A stretch of DNA of 64,000 nucleotides. Origin: Erythrobasidium yunnanense (Eukaryota > Basidiomycota > Cystobasidiomycetes > Erythrobasidiales > Erythrobasidiaceae). This document shows, piece after piece, positions 45,801 through 56,933 of the stretch. Each line of letters starts with the position of its first letter. Positions within the stretch are counted from its first letter, which is position 1. The notes beneath the pieces were generated by a model that saw nothing but the letters and a program-made list of their open reading frames with translations, did not search any database and was not told the DNA's origin. The stretch covers positions 688,318 to 752,317 of the forward strand of contig BCJC01000002.1 in NCBI GenBank assembly GCA_001600175.1, given 5' to 3'. A program made the translations under genes and the position numbers.

Positions 45801-47097
45801 TCGGAAAAGACTGTCCGAAGTATGCTAACTTTGCTATAGTCGCAGCAGGCCAACGCTATGGCAATCCGCTGCCAAGCAGAAGCCGACGCTCAAGAGGATG
45901 AACGCGTCGTACCGCTGACTATGCAAGCCCTGCAAGCACATGACATCCTGGAAAAATCCATCGAGGAAGTGCGATTGCCTGATCAAAGTTTCAGTGCGGC
46001 TGAGCATAACAAGACGACCAAATCACAGACTGTATTGCGATATCTCAAGCAGCTGGAGGATAATCGTTCCGAGGCGGATCAGGGTGCAGAGTAAGGCCAT
46101 AAAATCCTCTCAACGCATACATTAGCTGATGTGCAGTTTTATCAGCGGATCTGAGCATTCTGGTCACAGCGCCGCAGAAATTGACGATGCAGAGCACTTA
46201 TCGGTGGCAGCGATTGAACAGCAGGTGCGAGAGCAGCCCCTACAGGCACCGCACATGCAGTCACATCCTATAATCGTGCAGGAGGAGGTCAAAGCAGCAG
46301 ACGCCACGGAACCTGAAACATTGCCTACAAAAGCCAAACGAGCCCGACTGAGCGGATCGCACAACTCAGCTAAGCAGCCTAAGGCCGCTCAGGGCGATGC
46401 GACTTCGGCAATCAAGCATACTGTCGATGTCCAAGTCCTGCGGCCCTCCAGACAACCTGTCCAGCTACCCAAAGAGCGTTCTCAGCAGCAGCGGGAGCGG
46501 ACACGAAGATCGCCACGAAAGGGACAAGCCAAAGTTGCGGAAACGACAAAGCAGCATCAGCCTGTACTCCCTGCCGCAAAAGCGCAACCTACACAACCAC
46601 AGCCTTTCACTTTTATGTCAGTAGGCAAGGAACAAGCTTCTTTCCAGGAACGGTTGCGTACCTGGCAAGAGCGCGAAGAGACGGCTTCGAAGAACGGGAG
46701 AAGAGCACTGCAGCCACTTGCGCCGGCCTCTGGCTTGCAGAACACACAGGGGAGCCAGGCTTCCAGGAAGAACGCAAGTCGGCAGCAAAAGCAACCGCTC
46801 GAAGTTAGGCCTTTCGCATTTCCGTCTGACAAGCGCATGGAAGAGAGGAGAGAATGGGAAGAACGTCTGCGAGCGAAGGAGCGGGTAAGTACTTCAGTCT
46901 GCTGTGCATCAGCCACCTTCTCACGCTTGCCTGACGCATACGCTTGCTTTCCGCAGATCAAGGCAGAGCTAGCAGCCATCGAGCGAGCAGAAGCAGAAGC
47001 TCGAGAAGCCGCTGAAATCAAAGAGATGCGGCGCAACCAGATCATACGAGCTAACCCTCTACCGGCCTATATCACCGAGAAAAGAACTGTCCACTAA
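42830..47097 (+). CDS. TPX2-domain microtubule-associated protein
   Basis: Five exons (42830-43520, 43574-45783, 45840-46090, 46137-46884, 46957-47097) give 1346 residues, mostly disord­ered. The C-terminal domain reads RPFAFPSDKRMEERREWEE then RLRAKERIKAELAAIERAEA, AAEIKEMRRNQIIRANPLP, following the TPX2 pattern F-x-F-x-S-D-x-R...E-I-K-x-x-R...A-x-P-x-P. A second shorter element, PFTFMSVGKEQASFQERLRTW, stands before it and looks like a partial copy. TPX2 proteins bind microtubules and activate Aurora kinase on spindles. The middle carries RRSPRK-type motifs three times (near 43855, 44047, 46505), each a full CDK consensus in an Arg-rich setting. The intron near 45784-45839 was placed at 56 bases; a 20-base alternative is implausible. 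Confidence 0.75.
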
Positions 47098-47199
47098 GCC
47101 GCATCGTCTACAACTTCATTTTCGTTCTTTGCAACTCAGTGGACTTCGTCGTTGTACTTTTCAGATAATCTTGCACTTCTTTTCTGTCTAATCTGTAAT

Positions 47200-48667
47200 T
47201 TATACGGTTCTGACTGGACCGAAGTCACGTCCGAAAGTCGCCGGCTGTTCAGGCTTTGTCTGAACAATCTCCTCGACTGCAAATAATATGCGCGTCAGCA
47301 TTACCCTCTTCTTGCACCTCATTGGCTTACTTTCTGCCATGACTTCGGGAGTCAACTTGGGAATAAGCTCTACGGCCTTGATATTCTCTTGTAGCTGCTC
47401 AACCTTGGTAGCACCTAGAATGACACTTGAAACACCTTCGTGTTTGGTAGCCCATGCTAGAGAGAGCTGGCTGACGCTGCCTCCGAGTCGCTCGGCCCTG
47501 TATGACAGGCACCGGGCGTCAGCAAGTGATAGCGAAGATGCAAAAGAGTACGCACAGCTTGGTAAGCTTCTTGACCTTTTCGATTTTAGCTTTGCCAGCA
47601 TCCGTCTGGAGCTCTTTGGCGGCACCCGACAAGAAGTCTTTGTGGTTGTCGAGACGCGAGCCTTGAGGCACGCCGTCATTATACTTTCCAGTCAACAATC
47701 CAAGAGCGAGTGGAGAGAAGATAGTATTGCCTAGGCCATATTGCTTTTGCAAGTATCGAAACTCGACCTCGACCTTCTCGCGGTGGAAGAGGTTGTATTG
47801 GGATTGCTGGAGGATAGCACGCTTAATGTTGTTTCAGAGGACAGTTAGCGTCAACATACCTCTGTAGCAGGCCCTATCAAGTTGAGCTTCTCGGCAATCA
47901 GGTAAGCTTCCTGGATTTGCTGCGCCGACCATTCCGAGACTCCCCAATAGAAGGCATAGCCGTGCTCAATGACCCAGTTAAACGCACGAACGACCTCCTC
48001 CATCGGCACCCCGACATCAGGTCTGTGTGCATAAACGATATCCACATAGTCGAGGCCGAATCGCTTGCAGCTTGCTTTTGTGCCTTCAATGATGTGCTTG
48101 CGAGACAGCCACTTCTCATTAGGATCTTTACGATTCGTACCAAAGAAGATCTCTGTATACAGCTTGAGTCATTTTATACTCAAAGGACGAGAGGGCGGAG
48201 CTTACTTGTGGTCACGACGAGTTCCTCTCGCTTGATCTTCAGATCTCTGAATGCTTGGCCCATCTCAATCTCAGATTGGCCATATTCGTAGCCTTCTGCA
48301 TTGTCGAACAGGTTGATGCCCGACTCGAATGCCTGGAGATTACAGGAACGACACATTAGCCAAATGTCGGAGGAAAGGAATTTGAGCATAGACATACTGT
48401 CTTGATGAGATCTGTCACGATCCCTCCCTTTTGCGTGCCTCCTTCAAGACCCCAGTACTTTAGCTTTCTACCCTTTCGCTATCCGGCTTCCTGTTACTTA
48501 CCGACTGTGAGCCAACCGCCATAGGAGAAGACAGAGACTTTCAGACCAGTGTTACCCAAGTTCTTGAACTGTTAGAGAAGGTCAGCTGTCTGTCCAAGTC
48601 AGGCGAATCTATCCAGATCTACAAGCATGTTCTTTGGGTCAAACGAAGCTGGATTGTCGTAACTCAT
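47200..48667 (-). CDS. aldo-keto reductase, Kv-channel beta-subunit type (copy 1)
   Basis: NADPH-dependent reductase of the AKR6-like group. Minus strand, about nine exons, roughly 340 residues. Start MSYDNPASFDPKNML, then [132 protein letters not shown] and [17 protein letters not shown]. The catalytic tetrad Asp (LFDNAE), Tyr (YEYG), Lys (TTK) and His (YAHRPD) is complete and the NADP-binding end is present. It is followed 343 bases upstream by a close paralog in the same orientation, so the pair arose by tandem duplication. Substrate unknown. Confidence 0.92.
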
Positions 48668-49010
48668 GGCTGGGCGAGTATCTTATGATAGATGAAGAGG
48701 ATAGAAGATTCAGATTTGCAGAAGAGAAGAGCATCCTTACGAAAGCTCAGAAGGACGTCTCCGGTCACATCGGCACAGAGTCGGCAGATAGAGAAGCGAA
48801 TTGAAATAGGTGTCCGTCAACGTCTGATACGATTAGTAATGTATCCGTTTGTTGGGCTTGCTGCAAGTTTTGAATTGCCAATATGTAGGTGCAAGGAAGA
48901 ACAAGGAAAGTCGATGCAAGCTGAATGCCCGTATCGACGCACGTCTGTACAGTTATAGCATTTTAGGTAACATCCTCATCATCTACATCTTACTTTATTT
49001 TATGGTTGCC
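48668..49010. promoter_or_regulatory. spacer between tandem aldo-keto reductase genes
   Basis: 343 bases that must hold the 3' end of copy 2 and the promoter of copy 1. No gene or long repeat was seen. Confidence 0.4.
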
Positions 49011-50487
49011 TTAGACAGTTCGGACGGGTCCAAATTCACGGCCGTACGAAGCAGGCTGCTCCGGAGCAGTCTGGACGATCTCATCGACTGCAACAAAGCA
49101 AATTGATCAGTATCCTGCCCCGGAGAAGCCTTGTGAAACGTAGCTCACTCTCAGCCATCACTTCAGGCGTGAGTTTTGGAATGAGCTCGACAGCCTTGAT
49201 GTTTTCTTGCAGCTGCTCGACCTTTGTAGCACCGAGAATGACGCTCGATACACCTTCGTGCTTAGTGGCCCAGGCGAGTGAGAGCTGGCCAACGCTTCCT
49301 CCAAGTCGCTCAGCGCTGTATGAGTAGAAACATCAGCGAAAGTCGCGTAGTACATTGTACACTAGAGCAGCTTACAGCTTGGTAAGCTTCTTGACCTTCT
49401 CGATCTTGGCTTTACCGGCTTCGGATTGCAGCTCTTTGGCGGTGCTGTCGAAGAAATCCTTGTGGTTTGCGAATCGGGAACCCTCTGGGATACCATCATT
49501 GTACTTTCCAGTCAGCAGACCGGAAGCGAGAGGGGACCTGCAGAAAAACATCGAATAAGCAAATACTCGAAGGCTTTAGGCACGACAACATACCAGATGG
49601 TGTTTCCGAGACCGTACTGTTTCTGCAGGTAGCGGAACTCCTTCTCCACCTTCTCTCTGTGGAACAGATTGTATTGCGATTGCTGCAAGGGCATTAGCTT
49701 GTGCCCAGGGAGGTCCGGACGGCACAGTACGCACCTCGGTAGCAGGGCCGATCAAGTGTAGCTTTTCAGCAATGACGTATGCTTCCTGTAGCTGCTGAGC
49801 AGTCCATTCTGAGGTACCCCAGTAGAACTGCGGGTTCGCACGGGTCACCATCTAGCATTTGGGCACGACGCCGGGACTGCTACTTACAGCCCATCCCTGT
49901 TCAATCACAAAATTGAAAGATCTCACCACTTCCTCCATAGGGGTATTCACATCTGGTCTGTGAGCATAGATGATATCGACGTAGTCCAAGCCGAGGCGCT
50001 TCAAGCTTGCTTTTGTGCCTTCGACGATGTGTTTGCGGGAGAGACCCTTCTGGTTAGGGTCTTTGCGACCGGTTCCGAAGAAGACCTTTGTAGTAACGAC
50101 AAGTTCCTCTCGCTTGAGGTTGAGATCCTTGAAAGCCTGGCCCATCTCGATCTCGGACTGTCCAGTCGCATACACCTCTGCGTTGTCGAAGAGGTTGATA
50201 CCGGCATCCCAAGCCTGCGTGAAGATGTATTAGCAGACATTTGATGAGGATGAGGAAACAGAAAGTCCCATACCGTTTTGATAAGATCTTTGACAATCTC
50301 TCCCTTTTGAGTTCCTCCGACTGTAAGCCAACCTCCGTATGAGAATACAGAGACCTTGAGACCGGTGTTTCCCAAGTTCTTGAACTGTTGCGAACTGAAT
50401 CAGCTTCTCTGGAAATAGGTAATGATGACGGAGATGCCGAACCAGCATGTTCTTTGGGTCAAATGTAGGCTGAGCGTCGACGGACAT
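49011..50487 (-). CDS. aldo-keto reductase, Kv-channel beta-subunit type (copy 2)
   Basis: Same family and gene plan as copy 1. Start [15 protein letters not shown], then [94 protein letters not shown] and end [15 protein letters not shown]. The tetrad Asp, Tyr, Lys, His is complete. It has at least one more intron than copy 1 (before [15 protein letters not shown]). In the last third the two proteins differ by single residues while the DNA differs at many third positions, so both copies are under constraint. An in-frame ATG at 50601 would add an Arg/Ser/Phe-rich leader (RCFSSSSFKTFHLLIQRRY) resembling a mitochondrial presequence; I prefer 50487 by comparison with copy 1. Confidence 0.92.
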
Positions 50488-50808
50488 GGTGGTATATCGT
50501 CTTTGTATTAGTAGATGGAAAGTCTTGAACGAAGAAGAAGAGAAGCAGCGAAGTTGGAGCATGATGATGAGGAGAGAATAGCGCCACAAAGGCTCCGTCA
50601 TATCGGCAGGGCAGGCAGGCTTTTTGTAAGCAGGAACATGGTAGGAAATGCTTGCTTTAATGCCTTGGATTTGATGCCGCAGACGTAATCGATGTCTTCA
50701 GATACCGGGCTTGTTTTCACGTTTCGCGGCTTGGTTTTGGCCCACTTCGAGCACACCTGACCTGGCTACCATCCCGCTGACTATAACGTATGGTCCTTCC
50801 TATTCATC
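50488..50808. promoter_or_regulatory. bidirectional promoter region
   Basis: 321 bases between the start codons of aldo-keto reductase copy 2 (minus) and F-box protein 1 (plus). The part nearest the reductase could be coding if its upstream ATG (50601) is used. Confidence 0.4.
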
Positions 50809-52200
50809 ATGGCCTCCCTTCTCAGCTTGCCAGTCGAGCTCATCACGCAAATCGCTTTGGAAACATGCGCGACGTCTGAACGCGACCTCTTGATGGCAGA
50901 CTCAACGTTTAGCCAGGGATCAACGACCTCATTAGCGCTCGTAAATAAACGTCTATACTCAATCGTGCGACACCTTCGCTTTCGAGTTCTTCGGATCAAA
51001 CTTGGTCACTGGATCGTCGACCCGGAAGCTCACTGTGAAAGGCAGCGACGCCGCGTGGATTACGTCTACAGAAGAGTCCCTGCTGCAGTCGTCAGAACTG
51101 TACAAATCAGCGGTCCTTGGAAGGCAGCGATCTGCACAAAGTGCTTGCAAAGCTTCCGCAAGCTATTCGCCAGTCCAGCCCTTCAGCACATTGTTACCCT
51201 AGTTCTCACGAACATCCACGACTACCTCCCAACTTTGCGCTGGATAGTACGAGACAGTATCTCCGAGCTCTTCCTAAATTATTACGAAGGGCTGGACACA
51301 TTTACCTTCACGCCCACCATGTGCAGATACCTCGCTTCCTTTCCGTCTCTTGTGGGCACTCATCTCAGCTACCAAGGACCCGTACCAATTCCCAATGGAT
51401 CTATACTGGAAACTCTGAAGCTCAGGACTCTAAAGGTGTCTCCACTGCCTGTCGCGCTCAGTGCTTCGTCCTGGTCACACCTGCGTATGCTGGAGATAGA
51501 ACTGTCGGACGTTGTTGGTCTTGTCGAATTACTGGAGGATCACGCTTGCGAGTTGAGGCATCTGCAAGTGCTAGTTCTCGAGGACTACGAGTATACCTTC
51601 CAGGCAGAAGACATCTTCTCAGTCTACCTGAGTGATCTGCTCAAGCTTTGTCCCAAGCTGACTGAGCTGTACTGCGCTCGCTTCGATGGAGTGGATATAT
51701 ATGCCTTACTCGACACTCTATCTCCGACTTTGGCCTCACTCTCTGGCTGTATCAGTACTGTCGATACCTTCCTTGGTCTCCTCAACGCCATCAACGCATA
51801 TGCGGTCTGCGGGAAGAAGGTGGGACTCCTAGCTATAGCTATCGACCTCGACGCCTTTGTCGAGGATCTCGCCGATCATCTCGATGCAGGCTTAAGCTAT
51901 CACTGGCTGCCCTTCAATCGCTGGCAAGACGTCTGCGAGGACAGTCTGCACGATGACGAAGCTTGCCAAGTATTCGAGGACGATTTGGACGCCACGATCG
52001 ACTGTCTGGGCGTAGTGTTCCAGAAGACTATCGAATATCACAAGATACGCTACGAGTCTCACAGCTGGCCTTCTCGATTATCATGGCACTTCGGACAACA
52101 TCCCAACCGCAAAATGTACATACAGTATCGGTTAAGATGTCAGCTCAAATGCAGCTTCTTTCTGACGATGCCTCTTTTGCTGAAGAACCGAATACTTTGA
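50809..52200 (+). CDS. F-box/LRR-type protein (tandem copy 1)
   Basis: Likely substrate adaptor of an SCF ubiquitin ligase. One exon, 463 residues. The N-terminus LLSLPVELITQIALETCATSE then SLALVNKRLYSIVRHLRFRV matches an F-box (LP-x-E-L-x-x-x-I ... C/A-L-V-x-x-x-L). The rest has irregular leucine-rich stretches (LQHIVTLVLTNIHDYLPTLR, LKLRTLKVSPLPVALS, LRHLQVLVLEDYEY, LCPKLTELYCARFDG). Near the end NRKM is followed by a GTAC just as in copy 2, where an intron starts; a 39-base in-frame intron is possible here, or the gene simply runs to the stop at 52200. No copy-specific function can be read. Confidence 0.78.
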   Translation: MASLLSLPVELITQIALETCATSERDLLMADSTFSQGSTTSLALVNKRLYSIVRHLRFRVLRIKLGHWIVDPEAHCERQRRRVDYVYRRVPAAVVRTVQISGPWKAAICTKCLQSFRKLFASPALQHIVTLVLTNIHDYLPTLRWIVRDSISELFLNYYEGLDTFTFTPTMCRYLASFPSLVGTHLSYQGPVPIPNGSILETLKLRTLKVSPLPVALSASSWSHLRMLEIELSDVVGLVELLEDHACELRHLQVLVLEDYEYTFQAEDIFSVYLSDLLKLCPKLTELYCARFDGVDIYALLDTLSPTLASLSGCISTVDTFLGLLNAINAYAVCGKKVGLLAIAIDLDAFVEDLADHLDAGLSYHWLPFNRWQDVCEDSLHDDEACQVFEDDLDATIDCLGVVFQKTIEYHKIRYESHSWPSRLSWHFGQHPNRKMYIQYRLRCQLKCSFFLTMPLLLKNRIL

Positions 52201-52597
52201 TCTCAAGCCAAGCCGCTACCTGCCAATGGTGCCAAAACTGTCCCGCGCCAGCGGCTTCAGGCAATTAAAGCTGTACGGCTTCCTTATTCAACGAAAGGGC
52301 GCACCTGACTCGTCCCTTCTCAGGTCCCACTTCTGGGAATTCTAGTCTGGCGTGATCGTTTCTCAGCTGGTGTTCAGATGGCCAGATACTCTGCTTTTCA
52401 GATTGAGCGCATACCCTTTTCTCGTGTGCTGTAGTCTGCATCGTGTAGATTGCCTTTCCTGTACTTGCTATGCCTTTACCAAATGAGACGTCCCTTTGCA
52501 TACAAGTTGCATTGCTGGAGGTCATTCTCGTTGTATTGAGAAAACTGCTTTTCCCGACTGCATTGGTAGCCAAACTTTGCTTTTTCCTCGAATCATC
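52201..52597. other. spacer between tandem F-box genes
   Basis: 397 bases. A frame continuing past the end of copy 1 (LLSDDASFAEEPNTLISSQ, then CQWCQNCPAPAASGN, stop near 52268) looks protein-like and may be an alternative 3' end of copy 1. The rest is probably the promoter of copy 2. Confidence 0.4.
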
Positions 52598-54129
52598 ATG
52601 CCCACACTTCTTGATCTCCCGTCAGAGCTGCTCAGGCAGATAGCCCTCAAGGCCAACGAAACATCGGACCGCGACGACTTCCTGGGACGGGACGATTATA
52701 GAGAAAGAGAGATTGGCGTATCTGCGCTATGTCTGGTTTCTCGCGACCTCTACAGCAATCTGAAGGATTTACGCTTTCGCAAAGTACGCATCTGCTTCTT
52801 CAGTAAATATCAAGAGAGAGCACTTCTACGATGGGCCAAATTCGCACTGCGCCTAAGTCACTTTCAAGATCTTCCTGCGGGAACAGTACACTATCTATCC
52901 ATATATGCCGACTCATGGGATGTGACCTCGAACCGGATGCACCTACTCTTTCGCGAAATGTGCTCTTTCCCAGCTTTCGAACGTATCAGGACACTCAAGC
53001 TTCGGAACGTGCATTCAGTTAATGTAGATGTACTACTTGCGATGAACAGATCAAAGATCCATTCGCTTCACTATGTGCATGTCCCTCAGGATGGGTACAA
53101 GTTTTCGGGATACATCTCGTCTTTCCCGGCATTACAACATCTCTTCCTATCCTGCAATGGAGACGAAGCCATGTTGATATACCAGAGCCTGAAGGAAGTT
53201 GGAAAGCAAGCCATCCTGGAGGGTCTCCGGACGTTTGAAGGTCCGCCCGAGCCATATCCAGTCGATCTCCTCGAAGGACTCCACCTGCTAGCTGTCACTC
53301 ACCTTCAAGCCGAAGAGATCAATGAGACTCTGGGAAACGGCTACTGGACTCTTCCTCGCATGCGCGCCTTGTCTATATACAGCAATTACGACGCATACTG
53401 CTTTGAAGGGGACTTCGACGTGGATGTGCACAGCATTGTCAGACGGCTGCCGAACCTGCAAGAGGTACGATGTGAACGCTTCGATAAATTGTGGTCGGGC
53501 AGCTGGGCATTGGTATTCTTCAGAGATCTGTCCCACAGTGTCGACATTGTTAGAATCGAAGTTAGCACCGTATACGGAGTCTTTGACTGTCTGCGTGCGC
53601 TCTCGCGCTACGTCAAATCGAAGGACTCTGTGGACAGGTTCCTCGATCTGACGGTCGATGATTACTATCTGGCAGACGATGCTTTCGACACCTTGATGGC
53701 ACTCAATGGCGCACCTTGTCACTGGCTGTCCTCGGAGACGGCAAAGCAGCATGAGGACGACATACAGGAAACGACCGAGGAGGCTGTTGCCGAAACCGTG
53801 CAGTACTGCAGATACTTGGTGACGAACACCCTGAAGGCTTTAAGAATCCGCTATCGCTGCGATTTCGAACTCCCGCCGGTGAGCTGCCCATCCGAGCAAC
53901 GAAAAATGTACGTAAAGGGTCTCTCTAGTGTGAGCCACCATCATGTCTGACGGCGATGTTCCCTAGAACCGAGTTCTTCGAACTTAAACAACCGCGTCGC
54001 GTTGTGCCCAACATCCCACTCCCTCCGGAAGGAGAAGATTTGCTACAGACAGTCTTAAATGATCCGTATCAAACAACGTCTGAGGAGTCTGAGCTCAGCG
54101 ACGAGGAGAATATCGATGAGGACGGTTAG
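52598..54129 (+). CDS. F-box/LRR-type protein (tandem copy 2)
   Basis: Two exons (52598-53907, 53967-54129) give 490 residues. F-box: LLDLPSELLRQIALKANETSD then ALCLVSRDLYSNLKDLRFRKV. LRR-like stretches follow (IRTLKLRNVHSVNVDVLL, FPALQHLFLSCNGDEAM, LPRMRALSIYSNYDAY, RLPNLQEVRCERFDKLW). The intron after QRKM was inferred from GTACGT to CCCTAG; it replaces a short tail with TEFFELKQPRRVVPNIPLPP and an acidic end (EESELSDEENIDEDG). Sequence similarity to copy 1 is modest but covers the whole length, including the position of RKM, so this is an old tandem duplication. Confidence 0.78.
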
Positions 54130-54544
54130 TACATAAGAAGGACGAGGACCTCGCTGCGTATGGTCAATACCATAGAATGTGTGTGTCCCGCCATTATTGT
54201 GCAGCCGACTATAGCAGCCGAGCCATCGCCGGTCATCGTCCAAACACTCAGGAACTGCCCTTACGCGTCCACAACATGCTTCAGCTATCTCAACATAGGT
54301 CAACGAAGTCTCGAGTCCAGCTTATACATGATGTATATATACGTTCTCATCGTACCTGACGAATCAGAAGAGGCGAGGTGATAAGGCTCAGGCACAAGAC
54401 TATGATAAGGCAAATCTCGATCATCCCGGCAGGACATGTCTTCATGATAACCTTTCAAACCAAGACTATCCCAACCCTCTTTCCCTTCATTCAGCTTTCC
54501 TCTGCTCATTCGTCATCTAGTACCAAATCTCAAAGACAGGCGAA
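54130..54544. other. intergenic region
   Basis: 415 bases between F-box copy 2 and the permease, same strand. No coding signal; permease promoter expected. Confidence 0.4.
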
Positions 54545-56827
54545 ATGAGTGATATCGGGTTTGACGAGCAGGAGGACTTGCGCCAATCTGTGACAAAGCT
54601 TCCTACGGCCGCGGGAATGTGAGAGGTAGTCCGCCTTAATGATTTCGTATTAGGACTGACATTCGCTGTAGAAAACGCAAGTTTACGACTCGGGAAGGAT
54701 GGATTGGCGACTTTGACTTTGCGAATCTCTGCATGCCGTGAGCGTTACACTCACGGAAGTTTGGGAAGCACATCTGACTTGGCCTTATACAGCACCCTTA
54801 ATCCATGGAGCACTAAGCGAAGCGCTAGATCCCGCGAAGCGCCTTTCTACGGCCTGAACGACAATCTTCCTATAGTACTGGCTCTAGTCTGCGGTTTCCA
54901 GCATTCTCTGTCCATGCTGGCAGGTGTCATTACACCTCCTATCATCTTCGCAAGCTCCCTCAATCTGCCTACCGAAACTCAAGTCTGTAAGTATGCGATC
55001 TTGCGCTTGCCGAGTCACAACCTCACATGCTATCCTTCAGATATGGTCGCAGCTTCCTTGATCTGCTCTGGCCTTCTATCGGCTTTACAAATGACTAGAT
55101 TCAAGATTCCGTTCACAAGGAACATCTACTTCGGGACCGGTCTCATCACCGTTGTTGGTACTTCTTTCGCTTCTCTTTCAACTGCTTCATCAATCTTCAA
55201 CGCCTTGTATGCGGATGGCACTTGTCCTATGGTGCGAGCGGCAGATGGGACCATGATCAAGGCCGCCTGTCCAGAAGCTTTCGGCTATCTACTCGGTACA
55301 TCAGCTCTGTGCTCTCTTCTCGAAATGGGTATGGCCTTCGTTCCACCACGAGTCCTAAAGAAGATCTTCCCTCCGATTATCACTGGAACAGTCATCATGC
55401 TTATTGGAGCCAAGCTGATCAAGGACAGCGGATTCGTCAACTGGGCAGGAGGATCCAACGCATGCCGAAGTCGACCAACAAGTGGCATATTTGCCTTGTG
55501 TCCTACAATCTATGCTCCAAATCCACTTCCCTGGGGTTCTGCGGAGTTCCTTGGTCTCGGCTTCCTCTCTTTCGTGACTATCCTTATTGTAGAGCTCTTC
55601 GGGTCGCCTTTCATGAAGAATGCTTCAATCATGTAGGTATTTGTCATTACCGACCAGGTCTATCAGCTAAGAGGGGTCATGCAGTATGGGTCTCATCGTT
55701 GGCATGATTGTAGCTGGCCCAACCGGCTACGTTGACGGTGCAAGCATCAAGTCGGCACCGGCCATCACCTTCCTTTGGGTCAGCACTTTGTCTCTCGGGG
55801 CACTCTGATCAATACTGATCTTCAGCGGCAGACCACGACATTCCCTCTCAAGATCTACGCTCCAGCTATTCTGCCTATGTTGACGGTCTACATTGTCCTG
55901 GCTATGGAAGCGATGGGTGATATCAGTACGTGGCGCGAGCGAATCGTGGTCTTCGAGTGCTAATTGTCTGGTCGGTGCAGCTGCAAGTTCTGAAGCGTCG
56001 AGACAGCCTGTCAAAGGCTTGCTCTATGATTCGCGAGTGCAGGGTGGCATTCTTGCGGATGGCTTCAATTGTCTGCTATCGACTCTTATGACCAACACGC
56101 CTATGTCCATCTTCGCTCAAGTAAGTCTATCGACAATTGGGTAGTAATTATGCTTACACTCCCGCCAGAATAACGGTGTCATTTCCATCACCCGGTGCGC
56201 GAACAAGACGGCAGGATACGTATGTGCAGCACTGCTCGTCATCTATGGAGTTTTGGCCAAGATCTCAGGTGTCTTCCTGGCCATTCCGAACTCTGTGTTG
56301 GGAGGTGTGACTACCTGTAAGCGACCTCGACCCTTGCTGCAAAGCCTATCCGCCTGACTCGGATCATTTCAGTCCTCTTCGCAACTGTCTTCGTTTCTGG
56401 TCTGAAAGTGATCAGCTTCGCCGAGATGACGCGCCGGAACCGTATTGTCCTTGCATCCTCACTCTCCCTTGGTCTAGGCTCTCTGCTAGTCCCCGATTAT
56501 GCCAACTACATGTTCACCTACTCTGGCAGCAATGCTGCACTCAAGGGATTCTTCAATTCCATCGTGATCATCTTGTCAACGCCATTCTTAAGTAAGTGAC
56601 TCTCGCTAGCTAATCACCTGGGAATTACGACTGATTGCCTTCTGCCGCCAGTCTCCACGCTAGTGGGAGTTGTCATGAATCTGATACTACCTGCTGAGCC
56701 TGGTAGCGAGAACGATGCGGATGCGAGCGGCGAATTGCTTGAACAACATACTTTACCGAGACGTGCGGACTGCGAGGCCGAGGAAGGATATGCCAAAGAG
56801 GACAAGCGAGATCCCATGGCTGTATAG
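54545..56827 (+). CDS. uric acid/xanthine permease (NCS2/NAT family, UapA-like)
   Basis: Proton-coupled purine uptake across the plasma membrane. About ten exons. The N-terminus is cytosolic (MSDIGFDEQEDLRQSVTK), then GWIGDFDFANLCMP, NPWSTKRSARSREAPFYGL, followed by the first core span LALVCGFQHSLSMLAG with the conserved QH motif. Further: SALCSLLEMGMAFVPPRVLKK, GGSNACRSRPTSGIFALCP, LAMEAMGDITASSEAS, and the NAT signature QNNGVISITRCANKTAG, identical in pattern to UapA/UapC (Q-N-N-G-x-x-x-x-T-R). Then GVLAKISGVFLAIPNSVLGG and the last spans. The charged tail ends KRDPMAV. The complete signature and QH motif suggest a working transporter. Confidence 0.93.
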
Positions 56828-56933
56828 AGAGCGTCTCTTAAGCTGCAAGTGGAAATAGTATGAAGTAGAGTCTGTATGTGATTGTGTAGGTAAGGGGTAG
56901 TCTATGAACCGTCAGTACTTCAGTGCGTGCTGT

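Noticed and set aside
45819-45839. A 20-base intron (GTATGCTAACTTTGCTATAG) in the TPX2-domain gene
   Set aside because: Frame is kept with it, but it is far below any plausible intron size. A 56-base intron starting at 45784 (GTGAAG) uses the same acceptor, stays in phase and fits the other introns.
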